From the NCBI GenBank assembly GCA_030685235.1, contig MU839101.1, positions 124,001-188,000 on the forward strand: a DNA stretch of 64,000 bases, in the 5' to 3' direction. A program made the position numbers and the translations under genes. The notes below the pieces were generated by a model that was not told the origin of the DNA, did not search any database, and saw only the letters and a list, made by a program, of their open reading frames with translations. Of the stretch, positions 1-11,363 are shown piece by piece (position 1 is the stretch's first letter; every line of letters begins with the position of its first letter). Source of the DNA: Copromyces sp. CBS 386.78 (lineage: Eukaryota; Ascomycota; Sordariomycetes; Sordariales; Sordariaceae).

Positions 1-799
1 ATAAATATTGGATTAACGGTCGCGGAATTATAAAATAGCGGCTTAAGAGCAGAGTAATACAATTCGAACTCCCGGGCAGGAAACAGCCATATTATTCACA
101 AACAGGACTAAACCGAAGGGAATCATTAGGCTAATTAATACCTAGGGCGTAATAAACGAACTACAAGTAACCTAAAATAATAGAATTATCTTCAACCAAA
201 TTATAAATTAATAAATTAATAACTTTACAATAAACTCCCACCTACATTATAAATCTAAAGAAGTAAGTAATACTACCTTTAACTTAGCCATTAGCGAAGT
301 ATAATAATTTAAGAACGGCGAATAGAAGAAAAGGGAAATAATAACAGTAAACGAAACAACAATTAATAAAACCAAGGGCAATATATCCACTATCAACGAA
401 AGTAATATAATATAATTTACATAGTCCGTAAAATAAATAAATAAAAAGATTTAATAAATTTAGGTATTTATAACGGCTATTTATTAAAAATCTATTTATT
501 TTAATAATATCTAACTATATAAGGACAATCCTATTATTTCCTCTATATCCGTTAGATTCGTACCTCTAAACACAATTTAATTAAGAGGTTATACATTTCC
601 CTAGCCCGAAATAGAACTAATCTCGTTACTTATAACCAGGCCGATAAAACCGGGCTAATAAGCGGGAATAGGGTTATAGTAATTAGGAGCCGGAGTACCG
701 GGGGCTAGAACGCTTATACTAGAATTTATAGTATTAACGTAATAACCGCCGCCGTAATTAAAGCACTACTAACTATAACTATACTAACTCTAAGTAGGC

Positions 800-2350
800 T
801 ACTAGCCGTTATTACTAGCATTATTATTACTACCACTATTATTATTACAATTACCATTACCAATATTATTAATACCGCCATTATTATTACCGCCGCCATT
901 ATTATTACAATTACCGCCATTATTACCTATATTACCACTACTACAATTCCTATTATTACAATTATTACAAAGCTTAACCTCCTTCTTAAAATTAATACGA
1001 GCGCAATAATTAGTAGAATAATAGCCGGGCCTTCTATAACAAATATAAACACCTATCTTTATACAGTATTTAAAAATACTAGCCTCGATTATACAAAACA
1101 TTTAAATATCCATTTTAATTAAAGCGTTAAAATCCATCGCATCGCCGTCCTAACTAACAATTACCTTAATTATAAAAATATTAGGGCGACCGGTAGGAAC
1201 GGAAACGTTAACTATATTAACTTTATAAAATAAATTAATCTACTTCTTACGCTAATCCTTATTTTCTAACGCTTTAACGAAATTACGAACAGCTTTAAAC
1301 CACTCATCAAATTTATCGTTAGCAGGCTAAAGACATTAATAAAAAAAGGCAAAGCGAATACAATCGCTAATTTTCTAACAAAAATAATAAATTTTTATAC
1401 CATTATCGAATTTATATTTATTAACAAATATAACAAACTTTTCCTTAAAATCAATCCACTTCATACCCTTAAATATTTTAAAGTCCTCGAAAACGCGGCG
1501 GAACTCAACGACAACATTAATATTATCATACTTTTTATCTAATTCGTTAAAGAATTCGAAGGCAATACCCCATTTATAAGGTTCGCCGAAAATAACTTTA
1601 TTCAATTCAATTTCAATAACTTCAAACAAAATACCTTCAATAGAACAGGCAATAAAAGAAAATTTAAGGCGCTTATTAACAAAGACCTTTAGCTCATCCA
1701 CCTAAATAAACTTCATACGTATACACTAAATACAATACTTAACAATACATTCGATTAACAATCCTTTACCATTAAAGGCGGAGGTAATAATAATACGCAA
1801 CACCGACCTATAACCGCTACCATTCTCGCTAGTACTCATAATATCATCATCGTCGCCGGAATTACTAAGTACGCTAAAAAGTAAAAGGGAATAGGAACTA
1901 AAGCTAAAAGACGGCAGAGAGGGAGCCGGACTAATATTCTAAAACCAAGTACGAAAATTAAAAAGGGCCTTCTAATAACGCTCCTTCTAAAATTAGAAAG
2001 CAGCCGCGGACATAATACAAAAATCGTTAAACTCCTTCTTAAAAGCGGCAATCTATTTATAAAGCAATTTAATTTACTCCGTATAATCTTTTACACTAAC
2101 CTAAACAGCAAGCAAATATTAAATATAAATAATCACAATATTACTCTCTTTACAAGCGACCTCGTAATTAAAATCCCTAATACAGGTCTAGAAATAAACG
2201 ACCTCTTCCTTAACCGTAATAAAATCTTCTTCGAAATCGCGGACGTCGACTCTAGCAACAATAACATCGTTACAGAACAAACAACAGAAAACGGAAAAGA
2301 AAGCTTAAAAAACGAGAAAGTTAATAAAAGTATAAACTTAAGAAATAGGG
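800..2350 (-). mobile_element. Fossil gag-like region of an LTR retrotransposon
   Basis: Reading the minus strand, an open stretch of 108 codons (1701 to 1375) has the amphipathic W/F/Y-rich look of a Gag core, with a segment like WIDFKEKFVIF. Beyond a few stop codons the same protein continues: a segment close to NDKFDEWFKAVRNF, then DGDAMDFNALIKMDI, then a broken zinc knuckle near 1020-1055 reading CYRRPGYYSTNYC. A GDAMDxDAL-type motif followed by a CCHC knuckle is typical of Gag from fungal Ty3/gypsy-like elements. Several in-frame TAG/TAA codons, and a Tyr where the knuckle needs His, are what C-to-T change on the minus strand would give. The protease/polymerase part would lie left of 800 and largely outside the window. 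No LTR was identified. A LINE ORF1 is a less likely alternative. Confidence 0.6.
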
Positions 2351-2887
2351 ATTAAAACTTTAATCGCTTAATAATAAAAGCCTTCGAACGCTTGAACGAA
2401 AATTATTAAATTATCTTAGTAGTCTAAGCCAATAATTATTACAATAGCATTAACGACTATAATAGCAATAAAGTTATCGGTTACGGACTAGGCTCAAAAA
2501 GCAATAGAATTAAATATTAATTATTAGATTAAATATACTTTAATAAGTATAAAGGAAAAAAGAGAATACAAACGATTTTAATTAACAATACTCGGCTTAA
2601 TATTTTACCTAACTCAACAATTAAATTCGCGACTAGAATCGGGAACGCGCAAAGTCGAATCTTAATTATTAATTACTACAATTAAAATACAAGCAATCTT
2701 CCTCTTATAATAGTAAACGCGCGCAACACAATAATTAATACAACAAACTATCACGGGGCGAGAAGGCACCGTTATAAGTAGGGTACAATATATATTATTA
2801 TATAAGGAGAAAGGAGGAGAGAAGGAAGTATACGCGGAGGTCTAGCTATATAGGCAAGAGCCCTATAGGCCAGACCGTACGCGGGCA

Positions 2888-2996
2888 CGTAAAGCTGCAC
2901 GTAACGATGACATGTGCGAGGACAGAGCTCTAAGGCTCTAGTCGTAACACATATGCGGTCAGTACAGCACAGCACATCACAGGCCTAACCCTGTAA
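2888..2996. other. Island of normal base composition inside the RIP block
   Basis: About 110 bases have near-balanced GC and many TpG and CpA dinucleotides (for example gctgcacg, gatgacatgtgcg and a CAGCACAGCACATCACAGG run). TpG is almost absent for the 2.88 kb to the left and rare to the right. The island lies between the gag-like fossil and the transposase fossil. It could be unique DNA between two separate repeats, a later insertion, or the end of an element that escaped mutation. No gene is seen in it. Confidence 0.6.
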
Positions 2997-3001
2997 TATA
3001 T

Positions 3002-3200
3002 ATTCCCCTAATTTCAACCCTATCGAAGCGTACTTTAGCGACGTAAAGGTATATATAAGGCGGCAATATTAGTACGCTAGTAGTAATCGATTAAAGGAGG
3101 GGGAATTTAAAGCCTTCCTTAAAGGGGTAGTGCGGGAAGTAGGGTAACGAATTAATATTATACGAAGGTATTATTGTTAGGTATACGTACCTTTTAACGA
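3002..3200 (+). mobile_element. Fossil Tc1/mariner-type transposase C-terminus
   Basis: One frame reads YSPNFNPIEAYFSDVKVYIRR, then after a stop continues YASSNRLKEGEFKAFLKG and further recognisable sequence broken by stops. The SPDFNPIE-x-x-F-x-x-(L/V)-K motif is the conserved third-acidic-residue region of DDE transposases of the Tc1/mariner superfamily (Glu of NPIE). Here the preceding Asp is Asn. Only this C-terminal part is visible; upstream sequence runs into the normal-composition island. No terminal inverted repeats were found. The copy is clearly dead. Confidence 0.65.
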
Positions 3201-6200
3201 ATTTAACGAAGCTAGCGAAGTAAAGGATTACAATATGCTATATAGGGATTAATTATATAAATTAAAGATAACGGGTATAATAGTATAGGATATTAATTTA
3301 TATAGTAAATATAGTAAAATAAATATTATTGAGATTAGAAGTAATTTATAGCTAAAAACGAATATAAATATAAGAAAATACCGTAAATATATAAAGAAAG
3401 TAATAATAATAAGAAAACCCTCTAGAGTACTAGAAATATTAAAAGTGCTATAAATCCCTTAAATAATATTATTATATATAATAATCCTTCTATATATAAT
3501 TCCCCTCTTTAGAGTTCGCCTCCCTTTGTATATATAATCCCCCTTTTAGAATTCGTTATTTTCGTCGTTGTCGTCGTCGTCGTTAATAGAAATAGGCTCT
3601 ACTTCGCTAATAGTAGGGTTATCGTCTATACGCAAGCTATCGTCGGGGTTAATCTCTTCGTTTGTATAGTTTTAAATAAAGCTGCTATAAATGTAGTCGT
3701 CGAAAGCGGGAGGATTATAGTCGGGTACGAAATTTATATCCTAGAAGGAGTTTAGAAATATAGTTATTAATAATATAAACGGTTAATAATATATACGACG
3801 GCGATAAACGAATATTTATTTTACGGCTGTAATAATTCTATAAGGTTAATAGTTTGGGGAGGTATTTACTACGGTTATAATATTAGAATATTATATAGTA
3901 GTACTAGAGTATTACGTAGTAATAATAATAACGACCGCTAGATATAATTATATTCGAAGTAGAAATAGTCCTTAATAGCCTTTTTAATTACAATATAAAT
4001 ATTTTTATTAATTCTATAAGCGAAATACTATAAAGGCGGCAGGTTTCGTATATCGTAGAATAATAACCTCCCGGATATAAAAGAATTTTTAAAGCTATAT
4101 AGTATTTCTCTTAGCGTATTATTTTTATTAGTTCTTAATGCGAATTTAAAGATCAACTACTTTATAAAGTCGGCAATACGGGTATTAAGCGGTTAGTCTA
4201 GTAGTAATAAAGGTAGAAGGGAGGAAAATTGAGGGTTATTATTAATACGAAAGGTAAAGACAATTCTAATATTAATACTAATACTATTAGGTAATATAAG
4301 TAAAGTAAGTAACGTAGGTTTTAATAGTCCTATTATACTTATACCTATACCCCTATATTCGTTAAATATAAGTATAGGAAGTAGGGTAGGGAATATTCTA
4401 ACGCCGTTATTATTACTATTAACTCTATATATATTACCGTTAGTTTAATAACTATTCTAAAGGTTAAAATTAAAAATTTAAAGTACGGGTATAAAATCTT
4501 TTATACTACTACTACGTTTTATACCCGGGATAATATATAATATAAACAGCTAAAATTATTAATTATTTAATTATTTAAGTATTAGCGCGCTAGTAAAAGA
4601 AATAAATAATTATTAAAACGAATTAAATTATTGTAAGGTTATTTCGGGTAGAAGTTAATTAATTGTAATCCGCTTAATAATAATAATATTAATTTAAAGA
4701 ATAAAATCCTTTACCGTTAGGGTAAAATAGTATTTTTAATTAAGAAAAATATAATACTAATAATATTTTTGCCCTTATAGTAATTTTTGTATTCGCGAAC
4801 GAAGTTATACCCTTATATTTTAATTAATTTATTATATAATAAATTAGCGGATTCCTTACTTTTTTTTTATACTTCGCGTTCGTATTCGCGCCTATCCTTA
4901 AATTTATACAATATTAAATTCGTCGTTAATTTACGGCCGGTACTAATTGTCTTTAAATATTTAGAAGTACTAGCGGGCGCGGCAATAAACGCAGCGGTAG
5001 GTATAGAAGGCTAGCAAAAGGGTTAACGAAAAAGTAATTAAAAGGAGCTATATTATAATTATAATTCTAATTATAAAATATTATAATTAATTAACTGTTT
5101 TATAAAAGAGGCGATTTATAATAGGGTAAACGTATTAAATATAGAGGTAGAATTATTTTATTGCTAGAATCCGCTAATAACGCGGAAGTAAATTATAATT
5201 ATAAGAAAATATTATTTAATTAATTGCTTTATAAAATTAATAATTACCTTCGAAATATTATTATTACTAAATAGTATAATTAAATTGTTTTTCTTAAGGA
5301 TAATATAATTTTAAAAGAGTATTATACTTTTCCTATTCGTTTCTTATATACTAACCGCTTAATCTATATATTATATAATAATATAGGGATTTATACTAAT
5401 AATATTATATTCTTTACGAATAATTTCTATAAAATTATTTTCAATACGCTATAATTTAATTAGGAGCCTAATATTAAAGTTGTAATTATTTGGATAAACT
5501 TCGCTAAAATTATTTTTCTTAATAGGTATACGGTCGTTCGAAACGAAAGTAGGCAATTTATTAGGCTTTATAAGGAGGTTGTTAAAATTCTTATTTATTA
5601 ATTATATACCGTTATATATAAATAAAATATTAAAATAATTAGGGACTCGGGGCGGTATTAATATTGCCTTTAATTTACACAATTTTTTAACCGGCGCCAA
5701 TCGTTCGACTACTTTAATAACTTCAATTTCGCTTTATAATATTTATAATACTTAAGATAGAAGCGGATACTCGTCCTCCCTACTATTATTTATAATTATT
5801 ATATAATGGAATTTATTTTTATCTTCGATAGGGGTTTTATAACGGGGAGGTAGCGGCGGCTATTTCTTAACCTGGAGGCGCGCTAGGACGCAAAGAATTC
5901 GAATATAAGCGGGAATAACGGCAGGAATTCGAAAGGATAAAGTAATAAGAATTCAAGAGGATAAGGCAATTACTAAAAGAGTAAACGAAATCGAAATAAT
6001 TAGAAAGGCAATAATAATAAGCAATCGGATTATAATACATTATATAAAGTTGGCGGGTATAAATAAAGTACGGCGAATAGGCTATTTACCCGTAATATTT
6101 ACCTTTATAAATCTAGTAGTATTATTACCTTCTACCGTATTATTATTATTCTTATTATTATTAACGAATATAATTTTGGGATTGGGCCGGTTTAGTTAGC

Positions 6201-6530
6201 TAAGAGTTTTTAGAGTAATAGCGCCGCTTATTATCGCTATATCCCCCGCCCGTTTATCGCTAGTATTATTTATATTTCCGGCTTTAAAAATGGTATTTAT
6301 TCGAATTATATAGGTATTAAGCTATAAAAGCCGCTTCGACCGTCGGAGGTTATTATCGTTGTCGGGGAGGGAATATTTAGGAAGTATAATTAATACGGGC
6401 GCGGCGGTACCTAATACAAATCGTATACAGTATAGGCTAGCGAGTTGACTAGGATCCTTTAATATCGATCTCAATAGATACGGAGAGTCTATACGAGTAT
6501 AGCGCAATAATCAGATTATAAATACCCTCT

Positions 6531-8936
6531 AGATTGGTAATAATATGGCTGGATAAAGATTTTACTATTGTTACGTATCGACGTTTTTACGATATGTGTG
6601 TATTTGGCGGTCAAATGCAAAAGTGGGGACTGACACCGTGCTTGCAAGGCATAGTAATAATATTGGGTGAGCGTCGTCGAAGCTTGCCTCGCAATCGCGC
6701 CCTGGACCCCCCAATCACAGCGCACCATCACAGACGGGATTCACAACGAGGCAGCTTCCCAGGCTCGAGCCAGGGCCCGGGCGTCTGGGGGAAAAGTGGG
6801 CCGTGCGCTGAGGTGGCACCTGCGGTTGCGCTGGACTGCTGGATGAGTGGTCCTTGCTAGCGTGCCATCGGATGTCATCACCACAACGACGACGCCAACC
6901 TCCATGGATTCAGGGCCCAAAGGTAAAACCCAACCCAAAGCAAGTTGGAAGCGAGCAGGTACAATTCATTGGATTCATTGCCGGGAGCGGGCAGGCGGAA
7001 ACGGCGGGCTCAGAGTCACAGTGACCACTGCAGACTCGTCCATTGTTGGGTTGCAACAGCTACCGGTATTCATTCCTTTTCTAGAGTCTCCTCTTGGGCG
7101 TGCATTCTGCATCAAACAGTATCACTTGCACTCTCGTCGGGTCTTTCCACTCTCAATGTCATCCTGGTCCGAGCCGCATCACAAGAACAAGTCACCTCAC
7201 CCACTATCACGATACTGAAACTGTGTACCTACACTATGGAGTACATGACCTTCTGGCCTTTTTTTGTCTCCGGCCCAAAGGTTGTGTGGTGTCTCGGTAC
7301 CAAGGAATACCCGACTCGTGTGCTTTGTCTCACAGGGAACCTGGGTCGTTTAGGTTGTTAACGGATATACCGGTAGCTGTGTGTTCCGTCTAACTCTAGA
7401 AGGGTGGCTTGACGCAGTGCGGTGATAACCGTTTAGTGTCAGTTTGGAGATGCGTGGAGGTGTCCAGATACGTATCTTGTCATCTTTCTTTGATCGTCAT
7501 TCATCTGTTTGCTTCAGGCGTGGCACGATAATGGACTGCTTGGCCAGCTATATGACCATACGGAGTTGTAGGTACTAGTGCTCAACCTGGGCGTTGGTGG
7601 ACGTTCAACGTCTGAAACATGGACGTAGCTTCCCATATCTTGTATTTGTGAAGACATCGGAGATCGTATATCGCCATTCAAGCGGAAGATGCTCTGGACT
7701 CCTTGCTCGAACCAGAGCGACATGAGCGTATATATCGTGGGTTCCCCAAGTCAGGGAGCAAGAGCTAAGCTGTTTCTTCCCGTTTTCCTTGAATACACGG
7801 CGGTATCAGGATGTTATGGAAGGTACCTTATCGGAGATGGAAATTCTCTGAACAGGAAGGGCACTTTCATAGCTCGGCTAGAACGTGTAAACTTTGTGAA
7901 GCGATGGCATTACAAGCTCAAACCATACGTACAAGGTGAAGAGCAACCTTGAAAAGGTTACAGGCATACTCGCCGGTCTCGGTCACGAAAGGTAACGGTA
8001 AAAGCTTATCTACACGTGTATACAACCCGACTACCCTTGGCCGGGGTTCTTATCGGTTCCCAGCCCAGCTCGGCGGTCCTGCACCAAAAGGACCTGCCGA
8101 CTGGAGGGGTCTCCACCTGGGGTCAACCGGGGAACACCCACATAGGCGCCCTCGCTACTGGTGGAAGCCCGATATATGGCAGCCTCTGGCGGCCCAGCGC
8201 AAGCAACAAGCATCCCCTCATCCGTGACAGGCTCCATTGTGTAGGTAGCGCTCTGCAAGTGGAGGGAGTCGAGTCCTCCCTGACAACGCCGACTTCTGCC
8301 CGTTCCGTCCAGCTTGTGAACCATTACATATTTCTGCTCTAGATCGCCATCCCTTTCCCTTTCGAGTCCTCCGTCCATCACCTCCGAAATACCGTTGCGG
8401 CGGATTCGACATCTTGCCTCTGAACGGGCCGACTGACTACCTAGGTAGACGAAAGGCACGGCGATCAAGTTAATGATTCCATCTCGGTCGATTGCGCCCA
8501 AGTCCATCTTCTGCCACTTGCGACGGCTACATACAGCTAGATCGCCCGACTAAGTCGCTTCAACTTTCTTGCCCTTCTTTTTTCCGTCCCTCGGCTATCA
8601 TCCAGACGACATCCCCTCCGTCTTCGTCGCTTGCACTTCCCGGTCGGAAGTTACACACAACTCTCCAACTCTGCCCAAAGCCAATTGACGTAAAACCCCG
8701 AGACCGCCCACGCAATCAGAACCAAGGGGACAGGAAAAGACACTGTCAAAGGGCTGAGAGGAAGAGAGGTTATATCCGGGATATCGATACAGAGACATAG
8801 TCCGATACTGTACCGGTAGAAGATTGTGGGTGGGCGGCGATTCAATCCTCCGTCAACGGAATCAAAGCTCCAAGTACCCAGCAAGACAAAACTACAACGG
8901 GGGTCCCTCCCCAATGCATGTTCCACGACCACGATA
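6531..8936. other. Intergenic region upstream of the snf4 gene
   Basis: About 2.4 kb of normal-composition DNA between the RIP block and the start of the AMPK gamma gene. Only short overlapping open frames occur, on both strands, with no recognisable domain. The last few hundred bases are probably promoter and 5' leader of snf4. No tRNA or repeat was recognised. Confidence 0.6.
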
Positions 8937-10574
8937 ATGGACGACTCTCGTACTCCCCCTGACCAGGCGGCGGCTTCTGGTACCGGCAGTGATGCCGCCA
9001 GTGTTTCTCCCCAGGCTCCCCAGCCTTCCACAACCTCAGCTGGGAACAGCAATACCGATCCTAATCTCAATGGCCCGTTGCCGCTCCGACCTGGTCACGA
9101 GCTGCCTTTCGTTGCGCCATCATCCTACCTTCGTCCCAAACCAAGCAGTCGCACAATGTCAGATAAGACGTCAAATTCCCTGGACAAGGACCAGATGCAG
9201 GGTCTGGTGAGCATCCCATTTCCGAGACAGCACACCCAAACTTTCCCCTACCATCAATCCATTCTTCCTCCTTGACTTTTATCCACATGAGAGTCCCATG
9301 GTCGCAAACTGCCTCTGTCAATCCAGTGCGGTTGAATCCTTCTGGCTCGGATGGCCTCTATGCGAGATGCCGGTCTCCATGGCCCTAGTCCTTGCTAATG
9401 CTATGCTGTCAAAGAAGGCAACTTGGCAAAAAAAAAGACAACACACGCATAGCCTTTTTTCACGGGGTTCTGGTTGACTGACCGTTGATGCAAACAGAGA
9501 GGGGTTCGCGAGTTCCTCAAGGTCCGCACCAGTTACGATGTCCTGCCGCTCTCCTTCCGCCTAGTCGTACTTGACAACGATCTGCTTATCAGAAAGAGTC
9601 TGAATATTCTGATCCAAAACGGTATGATAACAATTTGGAGCCGGTTCAGCCAGGGTGGTAACATGTGATGCTGACTCTCGTCATCCAGGCATTGTCTCGG
9701 CGCCGCTCTGGGACTCGCGTAACGGAACATTTGCTGGCTTGCTTACTAGCACCGACTACATCAACGTCATCCAGTATTACTGCCAGTTCCCCCATGAGAT
9801 CGACCAGGTCGACCAGTTCCGGCTGAGTAGCCTTCGAGGTGAGTGCCCTTATCAGGGGCCATCAAGGTTCTCTCGTGCGGGGCGTCAGGCTGACAAGTAA
9901 TGCGCGTAGATATCGAAAGGGCCATTGGTGTCCTGCCACTCGAGACCGTATCCGTCCATCCCATGCGCCCTTTGTACGAAGCCTGCCGACGAATGCTTAA
10001 GACGCGAGCTCGGAGGATTCCATTGATCGATACGGACGACGAGACCGGCCGAGAGACGGTTGTCAGCGTCATCACACAATACCGCATCCTAAAGTTCATT
10101 GCTGTCAACAATGAGCAGCACACAATGTTGCTGAAGAAGCCCGTGAGGGAGATTGGCCTGGGAACCTACACCGACCTCGCTACGGCGACCATGAACAGTT
10201 CCGTTTTGGACGTCATTCACCTCATGGTCAAGTACAACATCTCGGCTGTGCCAATCGTCGACAAGGACAACCGAGTTCTCAATCTCTTTGAAGCCGTCGA
10301 CGTTATCCCCTGTATCAAAGGGGGTGCGTATGACGAGCTGACAGCGACCGTTGGTGATGCCTTGTCTCAGAGGGCTGAAGACTTTGCGGGAATCTACACG
10401 TGCAGCGAAGAGGACCGCCTGGACTCGATATTCGAAACTATCCGAAAGTCGAGGGTGCATAGGTTAATTGTTGTCGACGACGACAGCCGCCTTAAGGGCA
10501 TCATCTCTCTCTCGGATATTCTCAAATACGTGTTGCTCTACGGCGAGGAAGAGGATGACCTACAGGAGTATTAG
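8937..10574 (+). CDS. snf4: AMPK/Snf1 kinase gamma regulatory subunit (Snf4)
   Basis: Nucleotide-binding regulatory subunit of the Snf1/AMP-activated kinase complex, which senses energy state and controls carbon-source responses in cytosol and nucleus. Four exons fit: 8937-9206, 9498-9621, 9689-9838, 9910-10574, giving 402 residues. The introns begin GTGAGC, GTATGA and GTGAGT. After a Ser/Pro-rich N-terminus (about 90 residues) come four CBS repeats. The first is around 100-180 ([40 protein letters not shown]), the others near 196-247, 270-320 and 343-392 ([20 protein letters not shown]). It is longer than yeast Snf4 mainly through the N-terminal extension. An in-frame codon at 8826 is not an ATG, so 8937 is the preferred start. 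The family assignment is very secure; exon edges are inferred by hand. Confidence 0.93.
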
Positions 10575-11363
10575 AAGGGAACACAAAGAATGGCCGGCAC
10601 TTGTCATGGCCTAGCTAGGTTGGCTATAGGAGCTGAAGGGTATGGTTTTGGTTTGCATTGCATGGCGCTTTTTTTGGACGGCATGTGGAATTGGTGGAAT
10701 AACAGGGTTGTATATCCTTTCCCCCCGATGGGCGACAATAGACGGGATCTTCTCCTGGAACACGGCAAGAGGTGGTGTTGTTATTGCTGATGAATGGCTT
10801 GCTGGCGATCTTGACTAAGAATCTCTACCCTGCCCTTTACAGTACGGGATTGATGTGGCTACCTTGGTAGTGATAATTAGCCGGTGAGCATATATAGATA
10901 TGGCTACTTGAACGTTGAACTGACAACGAGGCAGGTTTAGACGAGAATGGGTTTGCCTTGAGTTGAAAAAACAAGTGCAATGGCACCAGCTTGTAGATTA
11001 CTAGGCATTACAGTAATGTAAGGAACTTGGCGGCGATCGTGACTGCCATTTCTTCCTCCGACACTCCGCTTGCTTCCGCGGGTCTCAGTTTTCTCTGTTC
11101 ACTCCACCTTCCTGTTGAGACGGTATCAGTCTTTTCGGGAAGGAACAGGTTGGACACAAAGAGCGACATGTGAATACGGGAAGCAGCAGTTGACAACAAA
11201 CGACACTACCTACTAGGTATGCTTCAAACCATGCTTTGGGCTTTCTGGAGCTCGTCCACACAACATCATCAGTGTACAACCGCTTTGGATATCTTGTCTT
11301 GCCACCGCCTCCCAAAGACCCTCCTTTACTTGTTTGAACGACTTTATATCTTCCAAAGAAGAC
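10575..11363. other. Intergenic, snf4 3' side and RhoGAP gene leader
   Basis: About 790 bases between two genes on the same strand. No open frame with a recognisable product. It probably holds the snf4 3' UTR and the promoter and 5' leader of the RhoGAP gene. Confidence 0.6.

Larger units (their letters stand above)
1..6530. repeat. RIP-degraded AT-rich repeat block
   Basis: This stretch is strongly AT-rich, dominated by TpA, and has stop codons in every frame over nearly its whole length. It contrasts sharply with the GC-balanced DNA that starts near 6530. This is the signature of repeat-induced point mutation (C to T at CpA) acting on dispersed repeats in Sordariales. Two transposon fossils are recognisable inside it, a gag-like one on the minus strand and a Tc1/mariner-like one on the plus strand. 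The remainder (3300-6530) shows no protein I could assign. By eye, both CpA and TpG are rare from about 3000 to 6500. From 1 to about 2880, TpG is almost absent while CpA remains common. In Neurospora such DNA is normally methylated heterochromatin; that is inferred here, not seen. Confidence 0.9.

Noticed and set aside
4787..5014. 75-codon plus-strand frame in the RIP block
   Set aside because: Short frame in heavily mutated DNA with no recognisable transposon motif; not called separately.
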